DNA from: Isoetes taiwanensis
Taxonomy: Eukaryota > Streptophyta > Lycopodiopsida > Isoetales > Isoetaceae
Assembly (NCBI GenBank): GCA_021234155.1
Contig: JAJEKV010000052.1
Location: forward strand, 372,220-436,219
Direction: 5' to 3'
Length of the DNA stretch: 64,000 nucleotides
The notes under the pieces are model-generated. The model was not told where the DNA came from and ran no database searches. It was given only the letters and a program-made list of their open reading frames with translations. Shown here piece after piece: positions 34,436-45,503 of this stretch. Made by a program: the position numbers and the translations under genes. Numbering within the stretch: position 1 is the stretch's first letter; each line of letters starts with the position of its first letter.

Positions 34436-34727
34436 CGAATTACTTTTTCTAATGACTAGGTACCCCATATGGTGGGAAGAATCAGCCGATGAGCGTGAGC
34501 TCTTGATTCCTAACCCGTGATGCATGGGTTACACCTCGCAGGGAAGGGGAAGGGGAAGGGGTTAGGAACCTAGGGGAACGCTACTAGGGACATACCGCCG
34601 TGGTCTCTAGTAACCTTTGCTATCTATCATAAATATTTCATATGATACCGTGATAATATGTTCTATAAATATTCTCTAATATGTTAATATGTTCTCTAAT
34701 ATGTTAATATTCTCTAGTTATCGGGCC

Positions 34728-35070
34728 CATATTTTCGCACCGTGAGCCACGGTGCAAAATTGACTCGTGTACAAATTATTGAAGGGTTTATTTCGCACCG
34801 TGAGCCCTGCGGCGCGAAATCGACCGAAGTTACAAATTATTGAAGGGCCTATTTCGCGACCGCGGGCTACTACGCGCGAATCGACTCGCCACAAATTATT
34901 CAAGGGCCTATTTTTATTTCGCGACCGTAGCCACGGTGCGAAATCGACCCGCCACAAATTATTGAAGGGCCTATTTCGCATCGCGGGCTACGGTCGTGCA
35001 TAAATACGTGGATCCAGCTTTAGTTACAGCCCATATTTCGCGACCGCGGGCCAATGGCGCGCAATACATG
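34728..35070. repeat. Palindrome array 5 (6 units)
   Basis: Six units of TTTCGCACCGTGAGCCACGGTGC with spacers ATTGACTCG..ACAAATTATTGAAGGGCCTA. Units are about 60 bp apart. The last, near 35035-35065, has a different spacer and an eroded arm. Confidence 0.85.
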
Positions 35071-35197
35071 CATCCAATTTACTTACAACACAAAGATTTC
35101 GCATTAATCGAAAGCACTATCGAACCGATAAATAAACCAACTCTTTTACAAGAGAGACGCTATCGAGCTCTCAATACGGACATAACCTTTGCCTTGC

Positions 35198-37500
35198 CTA
35201 CATCTCATTGATCTCCACTCCCTTGATCGCCAACAACAAGGACTTATACCAAGTGCCCTCTTTTTTCCCTACTGGGTTTTTGTCTAAACAACTTAGCAAG
35301 TGTTGATTCACTCGTTCCGCGATTTCTTCACCCACTTGCACACATCGATCCTTCAGAAAACCATTGACACATCTCGCTGCAAGGAATTCCCAACCTAACC
35401 TCTCGTGGTTGAGTGAAACGGAAGAATGCATTCTTTGCTTGCTTATGGGACTTCTCCATTCCCCGTATTCCAAATTCCCAAAGCTTCCATACTCCCCGAC
35501 AAACCACACGCCATGTGCTAACAGAATATGGACATAGTGAGTCAAATTGGCCTCACCCCATGCCGCCGTGAAAGACTTAGTGAAGTTTGTGACCGCCCCC
35601 GAATTTGGCAACATCATTTTCCTGCACTACCTTTTTTGCATTTCCTTTACCAAGACAGAAAATCCCCGCCATGCCTTGATTTTCTTCAGCGTGATCTCGC
35701 CACGATCATTTCGATCATCCTCACCGCAATAAGATCCTTGTAAGCTTCCCAAACACCGATAAGTTCTTTTTCATGGAGGCAAAACCTCTTAGCCTTTGGA
35801 CCACCCATACCGGGTTTCAGGGGAACCTTGCCGGATACCTTTGATCTTGAAGTATTTTGTAGTGCCCACCATGAAGTCCCACATTAGATAGCACCTTTTC
35901 AACTTCATGCATGGCAGCTTCCCTAGAGCTTTGGGGTGATTTATTCCAAGCAAACAGATACTCATGTAAACCATCTTGTCTATGATTCTCAAGAAAGCAT
36001 GAAGGGTGCATATGTGTACTCTTCTTAACGGAATTGGCGTAATTGGCATCAAGGTTGTGTCCTTCTCCTCTCTATTTGGTGGCTCATCCCGACACAGCCT
36101 AATGTACTCTTGTCCAATCCAAATTGAATCTCTTCTTGCATAGAGACAAGAGGGACAAGCATGAGTAGTCTTACCAAAGACCATGCTTCATTCTCAGACA
36201 TGCATTTTATTGTCTTCAAATCAAAAGAAGATGCCATTCAACCTCGTGACTCACCATATCCGTGAACTGCAAGTTTTTCTCCGATTCCGCGAGAGGCAAT
36301 CATTGTGGGAATGGGTGTTTGATCAAAACCCATTTCAAGATAATCGTGATTTTCCTCCGTACACCTGAAATAAACCAACCCACCAAATGTGATCTTCGAC
36401 CGACGGAAAACTTATCATCTAGATTTGACTCTTCATTCCCTCAGATTCAAAGCTCGCTCATTAGACTCAACGAAACCCTCTCTCGATTTCTCACTTTCAC
36501 CAATTCCATTTCATCCAAATTTCAAAACAATTTTAGTTTGCCAACAAGACTCTTCTACCTTCATATCATAAAATCGAACCAAAAGTCAAGCATTCTAGTT
36601 AAGTCTATCCAAAGAATTGTTATTTTCATTAAGGCGTAAAGTATCACCAAACTTCGACTTCTTCTTACCTTTGGTATAGGATGCCAATGTATCCAAGTTG
36701 ACACCGCTGGTCACCGATACATATCACCAAGAAGCTCTTGCACTTGTTCTGTTTTCGATGACCTACAAGTCATCACGCTTAGTCATCCTTGGTAGTAGAA
36801 TAGTTTTGGTAATGCCTTGTTGTTTAAAGCCATCCCGCAAGCATCCGAACAAAGCAATATAAGCTTGCCTACTTATTCCGACATTGTCACACGCTTCTTG
36901 CACCGATTCTCGAGGTTTGACTGCTCCCAACTCCTCGCAAATAGCTTGATGTACTACAGCTTTTCCTAAGTTGAATGCTACCAGAAGCTTTTAACATTCT
37001 CAATACATCATCTTTAGTAACTAATTTCTTTAATAAACCGCAATATTAGCGTGTTTTTTTATTTTCTTCTCGCAAGATTTGGATCAACAAGCTTTTTAAT
37101 AGCCATGACCCTTTTTTTGAGCCTCCACCCCTGTGGGCTAATATATTTATGGGCTTCGTGTTTTTGCCTCTCCCCGATCCCCAGTGAGTTCTTTTTTTGC
37201 CGCTTGACCCGCTTTGTGAAGGGAATCATTTTCTTGCGCAACCCTCTTCATTCCTTGTCATAGCAGCATTCATCTCACCACTAATTTCTGATTTTCTACC
37301 TCCAATTCATTGAGCTTGCGCATTGTTGAGACAGAAAGTAGTTCGCCTGTTGGAGCTGATTAACATCCGATAAAACTTTGCAATTGAATCCATACAAGTG
37401 GTTATACATGGCACGCAAATGTGGATCAAGATACCATTAACCAAATTATTACAAGAATCTAGTAACCCTTTGCTGTCCCTTACAAGCAAATTCAATAAGA
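35198..37500 (-). pseudogene. Decayed transposase-like protein, family uncertain
   Basis: Minus-strand reading of about 2.3 kb gives continuous protein-like text split over many frames. Near 36930-36790 there is SRQAYIALFGCLRDGFK. Near 36390-36200 there are GLVYFRCTEENHDYLE and FDLKTIKCMSENEAWSL. Near 36160-35990 there are CPSCLYARRDSIW and VHICTLHAFLRIIDK. The last 139-codon frame (35617-35198) holds WGEANLTHYVHILLAH followed by EYGSFGNLEYGEW. The last motif (Y-x-H...H...YG), with the Cys/His pairs before it, resembles large transposon proteins seen in seed-free plants and animals that I cannot name with certainty. Nothing indicates a functional copy. Confidence 0.45.
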
Positions 37501-37909
37501 CCGATGCAGAGTGGAAGTTTGATGGGCTCGAGTGAAAGGATCACATGGATACAGCTTGGCCTTTTAGCCCGTGAGGTCTATATTCATGGCTCCAGAAGCT
37601 CGCAATGCATCTTCATCTATTGGTTGCTTCCAAGTGAACTTATTCCTGTAAGGCAGGCATTCTTTTGGCACTTGCACTCTAAATTGACCCTCGGAATTAG
37701 TTTGATCCTCAAAAACGTAAGTATTAGAAGGAAGAACACTCAAAGGAATGCAATGACGACTTTAAAAACAAATACCTTTGCCATTGACGCTGCAAAAGAC
37801 CGAGAACCGAGCGAGAGATTAGATTAGAAGATTCTGTTAACAAACAGAGCGAAATTGAAAAAAATTTCGCCTATTTGTCGGGCAAGAATCCGCCATAATT
37901 CGAATTCAA

Positions 37910-38025
37910 AAACTGCCTGGGCGCGATGGCAAGATCGATGGCGCTCGATGGCGCGATGGCAAGGTCGATGGCGCGAGGGCAAGCTCAATCGATGGTGCTG
38001 AAGCTCGATGGCATAAGCTCGAAGG
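37910..38025. repeat. GATGGCGCGATGGCAAG minisatellite
   Basis: About six imperfect units of CGATGGCGCGATGGCAAGRT, degenerating to the right into AAGCTCGATGGC. Confidence 0.8.
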
Positions 38026-38029
38026 TGGG

Positions 38030-39030
38030 AAAACGAAAATCCTAGATATAATCATCAAATATTCAGTCGTTAGGAAATAATGATTAAGGGGTTAGGTTCT
38101 CGTTAGTGGTCCATAGCGAAGTCATAAGTTTTGGATGTCTAGACAATGTTTTAATTGGTTTTACAATGCATATTTAGCTACTAGATACTAGAACATATCA
38201 ATATGCACGAAGACGCTCGAAACTTCTCCATGCTAACGATTTCACATGCAACTTTTCTAATGTCTAGAGATTCGCTATCACTTTTGCATGTAATCATGGC
38301 CATGGACTTTCTTGAATTTTGTAGCTTTCTACTTGAACTGGCAAAATAACCTTATAGAATAAAATCCAACCAATCATCTAGAACTAGACGAACTAGATGA
38401 TAAAATGCACTAAAACTGGATAGTATACCAAAAAAGATTTGGATAAGAAAAGCAGCTGGATACTCTAAATGCTTTTTACAAATGTCTCCAAGAGGGAGGA
38501 TAGGCAAATTGGCCTGACCACAAGCTGTGCAACAGCTTGTGGTAAAGTAGCAACAACTTTTTTCTATATAGACATGTCACATCGAGGTAACGAGAACTTA
38601 GTTTGAAAGGACTCCCATGTTAATAAGTGACTAGATTCATACTAGCTTTCATTGTTGCTGAGTCAAAGGTACAAAAGCACAAAGTGAAAGATGGGTTTCT
38701 AAAGGAATCCACTAGTAGAATTTTTTATCGTCCCAGAGACAATCGATCCATGGGACCTAATATAAGAGCGCAGCAGGCATATTACTGTTTGAATTAAAGA
38801 ATCCCCACCCCGAAGGGTTTTCAAGGGGAAAAACCGTGGCAATAATAAGACTGCTGATAGGTGTACAAATATACATATGTACATGATGAAGTATTTAAAG
38901 CCCATGCAATAATATAATAATACAGATTAATTGAAGAAAAGGGGGAAAAAATATCTTCAACCACTCACCTCTTCTTTCAACCTCTCTTTTAAACATAATT
39001 TCAATATTTTATGAGAGCCACAACTCCAAG
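38030..39030. other. Unassigned AT-rich sequence
   Basis: No gene found. It contains a perfect 11-bp inverted repeat (38518-38542), and a CACTAGTAGAATTTTTTATC word at 38709 that resembles a CACTA-type terminus, though no partner end or target duplication was found. Confidence 0.4.
38518..38542. repeat. Perfect hairpin, 11-bp arms, 3-nt loop
   Basis: CCACAAGCTGT-GCA-ACAGCTTGTGG. No T-run follows on either side, and a bacterial-type terminator would make no sense here. Confidence 0.8.
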
Positions 39031-39035
39031 TCTGA

Positions 39036-39240
39036 GTTCTATATTTAATTTAATTTAATTTAATGTATTGATCAAGCCATTTAGGCCCCCGGCCTCTATG
39101 GCAAAAAAGTACATAAGACAGTAACAATAATAGCACTTAATCCATAGCGCCACCAATGTCAAAAAATGGAGTATTCCAAGAATTGAACTCGGGACCCCTT
39201 GCACCCTAAGCAAGAATCATACCACTAAACATATGGTGTC
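39036..39240 (-). mobile_element. SINE derived from tRNA-Pro(AGG)
   Basis: On the minus strand, about 39227-39165 is a tRNA-Pro-like head. It has box A (TAGTGGTATGATTC), anticodon region CTTAGGGTG (anticodon AGG), box B GAGTTCAATTC and an intact T-arm pairing CCGAG with CTTGG. The 5' acceptor strand (CCATATG region) does not pair with the 3' strand (AATACTC), so it is not a working tRNA gene. An unrelated body of about 95 bases follows. The unit ends in a (TTAAA)n tail at 39037-39060. Head, body and simple tail are SINE structure. No clear target-site duplication was seen. Confidence 0.6.
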
Positions 39241-40059
39241 TTAACAACTTTGGAGACGTAATAACATGAGAGTCATGGTTCCCATGACTATATTTCTTCA
39301 TTGAAGCTTCAATATGTTCTGCATTGCACTCCAGTGTCAATCAAACCTTCAAAGTACTAACAATAACTTCCTCCCGTAATAGAGAGCTGCACAACACTAT
39401 CAATGATACCTTCAAATTATCATCAATTTGCAAGAAAAATGCCATCTTTTTGCAATATACCTATCAATCTATAAGAATGATGCCACTTTATTGCAAGAAT
39501 GCCCGAATGAGACATTTCAGTCATGATTTAAACATAGTACTAGTTACTCACATATATTAATATGTACTCAATGTATGTTCGATTGGTCAATCAAAGTCCA
39601 TAAATAACACTAACCTCGCCAAATTGATAGTACTAAATTTTACAACATAGTGATATTTAGCACGCTTGCCTTTTCTAAGATACAGGTTTGTCGCAATTCT
39701 AACATGTCCACCTATACAGTCACCTAGGTCAAATTGAATGTGAGCCATTAAATTAACAGATTGCATCTAACGATATGAAATTCAAAAAATTCCTCCACCA
39801 CCCTTCCTTCCCTCTCTTATATTTCCAAGATGCTGGCAGGCATAGCTGCTTTTGCTCTTCATGGCTGTGCCAAGACCTCAAGCAAATTTTTTTTGGCATT
39901 TGTTCTTATTGTGGATTATTTTCCCCCCACCATATTCCATTTTTTCTAGATGCAACTACCTTTGAAGCATTGAAGAGTTGCACCTGATGGATTTTTCAAC
40001 TTGAAATGTGCCAATGTACCTAAGTTAGGTGCTCCAGAAACTAGTATTTTATTGATTCT

Positions 40060-41120
40060 CTTTAACTGACATGCAACGCCAATTGGATGCTCTGGACAAC
40101 TTTTGCCAGTTCATTGGCATGCACGTCAACTTGGTCAAGACTAAGGTGCTGCTTGTCTCATTGTAACGCCAGCCAAGGCTCCTTTCTTCACATACCAGAG
40201 GCAAAATATGGAGGTACCTTCCACCCACAAGTATCTGAGAGTGGAGTTCCCTTCCACCATATACTGGGACACTTCCATCCGACTACGCATCACAACAAGC
40301 TGGAAAGCACTATATGCCACGCGGAACAACAGTCATAAAGTAGAGTTGTATACCTGGGCCCATCAGTCACACTTGTTTAGAACACTGGTACAGCCTGTTC
40401 ACCTAAACGGGGTTGAGGTTTGGGGCCAGGTAATATCACTTGCCACCTAGAATGACCTGGAGCAGATATAGAAAGCCTTCCTGGCTCACAGACTTAGGGT
40501 AAAGTCCATAGTTCTTTATCAGATCCTGCTGCAAAAAATAGGTTTCTTGCCCCTTCGATGGGCCGCGTTGGGCTGACCACATCATCTACGCTTAGAAAGT
40601 GATCGCGAGATGGGCGATGATTCATATCTTTTGGCACTTGGTGCCACAATGTCTTAAAAGCTTGTTGGAAGGAGAAACGAAAGTGCGAACTTCTTGAGAT
40701 GGAACGTACATGAGCACAAGTGCATATAGGTCCAAACTAAAGAGGACCATCACCATTTGTGCAGTACCTTAATGCTTGCTTCATTAGCAAGCTCTGGGAT
40801 ACGGGCGCCCTGGAACAAGTTAAAACGGCACACTACAAGCATTAGATCAATCCCACGATGCAAGGTCTACAATGCTACCGCATAGACATTTATCCATGAA
40901 GATGCACAAACCCATAGCTTCCTTCGGGGGGGCGATTGCCCCTGGCTTACATTGAAAACGCATGATGGACCCAAGAGGCACGTGAGGATAGGATTTGTCA
41001 ATGTTGCCAGCAGGGAGCCATTGAGGATGAATGCCATGCCCTTCAGAATTGTCAAGCATATGACCATATCCAGATGCGCTATGTTCAGTTAGTCCCGCCT
41101 AATCATCCACTTCATGTGCT
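40060..41120 (+). pseudogene. Fragment of a second, non-L1 LINE reverse transcriptase
   Basis: Broken plus-strand frames give RQLDALDNFCQFIGMHVNLV followed by KTKV (about 40073-40145). Further on are HKYLRVEFPSTIYWDTSIRL (about 40222-40285) and LVQPVHLNGVEVWGQ (about 40390-40435). These match the region after the YxDD box in LINE reverse transcriptases (LxxYCxxxGLxVNxxKTK; YKYLGxxF; LLYGxEVWG). The upstream catalytic part is missing. Faint similarity may continue to about 41100. It differs from the L1-like LINE at 5-20 kb. I associate this lineage with lycophyte and fern genomes, from memory. Confidence 0.65.
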
Positions 41121-41129
41121 GCTAAACAT

Positions 41130-43000
41130 GGCTTCTGTGGGCTCACTAGCATCATATCTTTGATCATAGATACACGCACTCAGCTATGTCCATTGGCACA
41201 ACACTGAATTGTATTCATAACACGTCATTGTACAGCTCTGTATAGTTTGTTAGCATACCTATTACTGCCAAGGTTTTTCCTTTGAAAACCCTTCGGTGCA
41301 AGAGTTTTTAATCTTGACAGTAATACAATTGCTGTTTTCTTTGTTCAGGTTCCATAGGCCAGTTGGTCTCTATGGACGATAAAATTAGATTCTAGGAAAC
41401 GTTATAAATCCAATGTTAAAGTGAAAAATAAACCTAGTATAGACTAAAAAGAATGCATTAGTCCTTAAGCTTAATATTTGTTAAGACATTACATAAGTTA
41501 TGTAGTGCTCAATTTTGGCTACCTTTTTAGGTACTTTTTTTGTCATTAAACAACATTTTTTAAGGGATCCATAATATGCTTTTATTCGAGAGATTTTCTA
41601 AGAAAGACACAATATTCGGTAGCTTATACCTCGATTTCAAAAGAGTTACATTATCATCGCTTGAATAACATCATTGGCACATGTAGCACATAATGCATAA
41701 TGTGCCAAATAATGCATAATATATGTTTCTACAGACTATGCAGTGAGAGATTTATATTTGTTGAAAGAAAAACAAGTACCAAAGAAGGATAGAGAATTCT
41801 CATTAACTCATTTAAACTTACTACCAGAAGAGAAGTACGAAATGGCTCCTTCAAAGCCCTTACAAGATCTCCACCTGAAACAAATTGCAAATTGATGAGA
41901 ATTATAGTAGTGATCTCAGAGGCATTGTCCACTTTGTTGACCCATTCGAGTAGCTCTGAGATGCGGCATGGATCCATATTATAGTCCTAAGAGCTAGGGA
42001 GGATGAGGCATTTGAAGCTAGATTCTTACCTTATAGCTAAACCATTGCCAACAAGATTGAAATTTGCATGCATAAGATAATATCCAACAACAGATGTGAG
42101 CACATGCAAGCTCAATTAGAACTCCCCGCCATTTCGGTCTAACAAATGCCAAACATAAGGTATTTTGTAGCCATACTAATCATTCTTCTACAAGAAACCA
42201 TGACCATAAATCCTTAATCTTTAGCAGACTTGCAAAGCTCTACGATGAAAGAAATATTATGAAGTTTGGGTCAAAGCATTTTAAAAAATATGTGAGTTCC
42301 AAAGCAAAAATCAGGTCCCTTGATATCTAGGTTTTGAGTTTGTATTTTTTTTTTTTTTTTTTTGAGAACCTATGTCATCAATATATTAAAAGAGCTCTGT
42401 TCTCTCACTTGTTTAGTTGGTATTGCTGATTGTGTAAAGAATCAAATCTTACATGGTTAGTCTCTAGTTTTCATGACACTAAAAGAAGTGTGTTTGTAGG
42501 CTTTTCTAAAATATAATGTGATTTTGCAGGACAATGATGGAATGGAGGCCAATGTAGAGACTAAACATTTTGTATTATTTTATTTAGCAACTAGTTACAA
42601 TGCTCAACGTTGCTGGGCATAATATGGCACCATGTAAATGTTGGATGCTTAATAAAAGCCCTTTCTATCTGAAACTTGATGTAGAAGGAAACGTCTATAT
42701 AAATAGTAGACTATGATCCTATATTATTTTATGACCAACTCTTTCTTTGCCCTATCTCAATTACAAAGTATTAAGGAAGAAAGAATGCGTAATCAACATA
42801 TAGTGGTACACAATATTTTCTTAGAACTCGGAAGTGCTTTTCTACACTTGCATCGATGCGACATGGACCATAGTCCACGATATTAGAGTGGGCCTCTTGC
42901 ACGCTAAGAGGGATATCTTCCCTGGGATGCACTTTATACAAAAGGGGTATGCCATAAAAAGGCGCGAGGGTGACCAAAAACACCCCTCAGATACCTGTTT
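41130..43000. other. Mostly unassigned; one exon-like segment
   Basis: On the minus strand, TTTGTTTCAG-GTGGAGATC... (about 41885) to ...TCTTCTG-GTAGTAAG (about 41818) has the look of a short spliced exon, and upstream sequence encodes ISELLEWVNKVDNASEI. I cannot link it to a protein. A T-run of about 21 nt at 42342-42363 could be the tail of a minus-strand retroposon. Confidence 0.3.
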
Positions 43001-43115
43001 TTGAAAGGCAAATTTGACCCCTTCCATACAAAACTTACTCCAAGTAGTGGTCAAAAACCCCCCTAACTCCGCCGTATACGTGTGGAAATGGGTCCAAAAA
43101 ACCCCCCTACAAGTC
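42965..43115. repeat. Three spaced copies of GGTCAAAAACCCCCCTAA
   Basis: Variants at about 42969, 43052 and 43090, separated by 40-80 bases in a C-run-rich stretch. Confidence 0.55.
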
Positions 43116-43119
43116 ACTC

Positions 43120-44520
43120 AGGCATATTGTATGGCACCCAAAAGTGAAACCCCCTTGATATCTTTTTGTTGAATTTGTTCGTGTCAACAATTTTCATAGA
43201 GGATTTCAACCACAATTGTTGGGGCAATCATACAACTTCGACCTCCATTTGTATGTTCCAAAAGATACAATAACATCCTTAAATAGATAGAAAAGGATAA
43301 CAATAGTGCACAAGGTTTGATATACTCTACATTGTATATTAGAAGCATATGGTAGCATTTTGAAATAGCATTTTGTGAAAAACCATTTATGATTTAGGGT
43401 TCAAGGTTGAGGGGTTTAGAATTTATGATTTAAGGATTTCAACTTAAAGTTTATGGTTTAAGGGGTTTCTTCAGGTTTAGGCTCTTATGTAGTTTAGGTT
43501 TCACATGGTATAACTTTTCACCCAAATGCCTAAACTTTAGGCCGTAAGTTGCCACAAAATTGACAATGTGCAAATTCCTCACGAGTCATTGCACTTGCTA
43601 ATGAACCATTGCACTTGCTAATGAAACATTTGACTAATGAACCATTTAATCCAATGGTTTTCTCTAAGACAACTTTGATAACAAATAAATCACTCTCATA
43701 AATATCAATGTTTTTACTATGTTCATAAGCTTTATTGCTTTTAAAAATCATTTTTTCCGGTGGTAAAGGCATACATGTTTTATACAAGATTAGTTCATAG
43801 CACGTTCACATTTAAAAACAAGGTTTGTTCTCATCCTTCATGCGGATGTACATTCTATTGTCTATAAGGTGGGGGAGTAAGTCATATCCATGGGAGAAGC
43901 GGCTTACATATATCTATTCATATTTCTACTCAACAATAATGCAATATGCCTTTTTGCCCATTTCATCTACAAAGATAAATCTATCTATAAATTCTATTCT
44001 AGAGCTATAGTGACAAGGCGGACAAAATGGCCCTTGTGAGCATCTCCATAAACAGAACACAAGCTGAAAAATGCCAACCAAAAACGCTAGACACCTAGAT
44101 TATTGTTAGCGTGCAATTACAAAAAAATTATTTATAAAACGTAATCAATGCAAAAACATGCTCTCCATAAACGTAACACATGCTATCTGCTATGCATGCT
44201 AAAGTATCTCTAAGAAGGGAGCTTATCCCCTGATGAAAACCTCCAGCCTTTCGGTTTTCGAGGAAACCCTAAAGATAAACAACCGTCTTAGAGACACTAT
44301 ACACAACTGAAGAGGGAAAAGGGACCCTCATGCCTACAAGCCTTTTTGGGTTTACATATACATTCTAAAAGGAAACCACAAGCTGGCATGAGCTACCCGC
44401 TATATAGAAGCTTGATCGAAAGCCACTGCTCCACCAGCCAAAATCCTAAGACATGATTGCATTTTCCTCGCACAAGAAAAAAAACTCACAAGTAAGACAA
44501 ACCCCAGCCCCCACCTAAGC
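43120..44520. other. No gene recognised
   Basis: AT-rich sequence with simple TTTAGGGTT / TTATGATTTAAGG-like words at 43390-43470. A 27-bp string (AAATCTATCTATAAATTCTA onward) at about 43975 recurs at 45044. No coding signal. Confidence 0.4.
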
Positions 44521-44533
44521 AAATGAGAGGCTA

Positions 44534-44715
44534 CCAACATAAGCCACCAAGGCTCCAAAGCCACAAAACAACCACCAAGGTTTCCAACTCAAACAAGCCA
44601 CCAAGGCTCTACCACCACGTAAAACCAATAATTCCATATCAAGATATATGCCACCAAGGCTCCAAACCATAGACTAAAAAACCATACCTAAATAAGCCAC
44701 CAAGGCTCCATATGC
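44534..44715. repeat. Imperfect tandem repeat of GCCACCAAGGCTCCA
   Basis: Copies at about 44541, 44570 (variant), 44596, 44650 and 44696, separated by 25-55 bases of A-rich filler. Confidence 0.65.
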
Positions 44716-44999
44716 CTAATCCACCAAACAAAGAATAACTAAAGCAGGCATACTGGTGAGGTCAAACAGGAAACTGAAGCAGGGAGGCAATATATCAGTA
44801 GAGGGAGGGTGGAGGGGAAGAGGCCTCGGAAGAAATCTAGCGTGGAGATGCGCACAACAGCGCTGATGGGAGAAACATCTAAGCCGAACTACAAATAGAA
44901 TGAGGGCTGGCAGTTCCTAACTGCCCGTGACACGTGTCCCTTAGCTCTAGAAGTTCATTTACCTTCTATTCGTTGCAAACGAAGGTAAATGAGACTTGT

Positions 45000-45112
45000 A
45001 GCTGCAAAATATAATACCCTAGCCATTCCACACATTCTTGAAAATCTATCTATAAATTCTATTGTAGCTGCAGAATATAATACCTTAGCCATTCCACACA
45101 TTCTTGAGAAAT
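45000..45112. repeat. 45-bp direct repeat
   Basis: GCTGCARAATATAATACC.TAGCCATTCCACACATTCTTGA occurs at about 45001 and 45067. The spacer between them is the same AATCTATCTATAAATTCTAT string found at 43.98 kb. Confidence 0.75.
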
Positions 45113-45137
45113 GCCCGGCATCCCCGGGCACATGTTT

Positions 45138-45503
45138 TTAGTAAGGATTTAAAAAAACCACGAGAATAGAGTTGGAAGAAGATGCCTTTGAATCTGGGGT
45201 TGCAGGTCTCCAGCGCTCAGCTGAAACTGCCCTCTTTGGAGCATCAGAACCATTTGCAGCTCGCCCAATATTTAGAGAAGGAAAGCGACGAGCAGAAGAA
45301 GAAGGAGAAGAAGGGGTTGAAACGGCAGCTGCAGTTGTAAGGCTGGATTTGTACCTGGAAGTGATTTCTTTACTCCTTGGCTTCCGAAAATTGTCTCCAT
45401 TACTCGAATCCGATGGTGCTAATGACAGCCTTTCCAGTTCTTCCTCTAAAACTTGGCCTAATGCAGAGGGCAATGGAGAAGTAGCGACCATGTTCAACCA
45501 CAC
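45138..45503 (-). pseudogene. QWRF-motif/AUGMIN subunit 8 family, N-terminal fragment
   Basis: A 121-codon minus-strand frame. KEITSRYKS (about residue 46-54) matches the family's '(K/R)EVSSRY.S' motif. A Ser/Pro/Thr-rich linker with RRFPSLNI follows. Then comes PKRAVSAERWRPATP, matching the family's 'PKRAQSAERRRPATP'. These plant-specific proteins bind microtubules and act with the augmin complex in spindle and cortical array organisation. The family is usually around 500-650 residues; here coding stops 15 residues after the second motif, and the conserved C-terminal QWRF helix region is not found downstream (below 45138). It is a gene fragment, perhaps captured or left by a larger insertion. 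The initial MWLN may be non-native, with the true start at MVATSPLPS. Confidence 0.7.

Noticed and set aside
27012-35070. CRISPR-like array (palindromic repeats with regular spacers)
   Set aside because: The genome is a plant nuclear one; spacers within an array are near-identical rather than unique, repeats vary, and no cas-like gene is present.
38709-38735. CACTAGTAGAATTTTTTATC as CACTA left end
   Set aside because: Resembles the terminus but no matching right end, target duplication or subterminal motif array was found within the window.
39165-39240. Functional tRNA-Pro gene
   Set aside because: The two strands of the acceptor stem do not pair, and a SINE-like body and tail follow the head, so it is a tRNA-derived element.
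42842-43117. 91-codon minus-strand frame with protein-like text
   Set aside because: Its nucleotide sequence consists of repeated GGGGGGTTTTTGACC units; the open frame is a by-product of the repeat.
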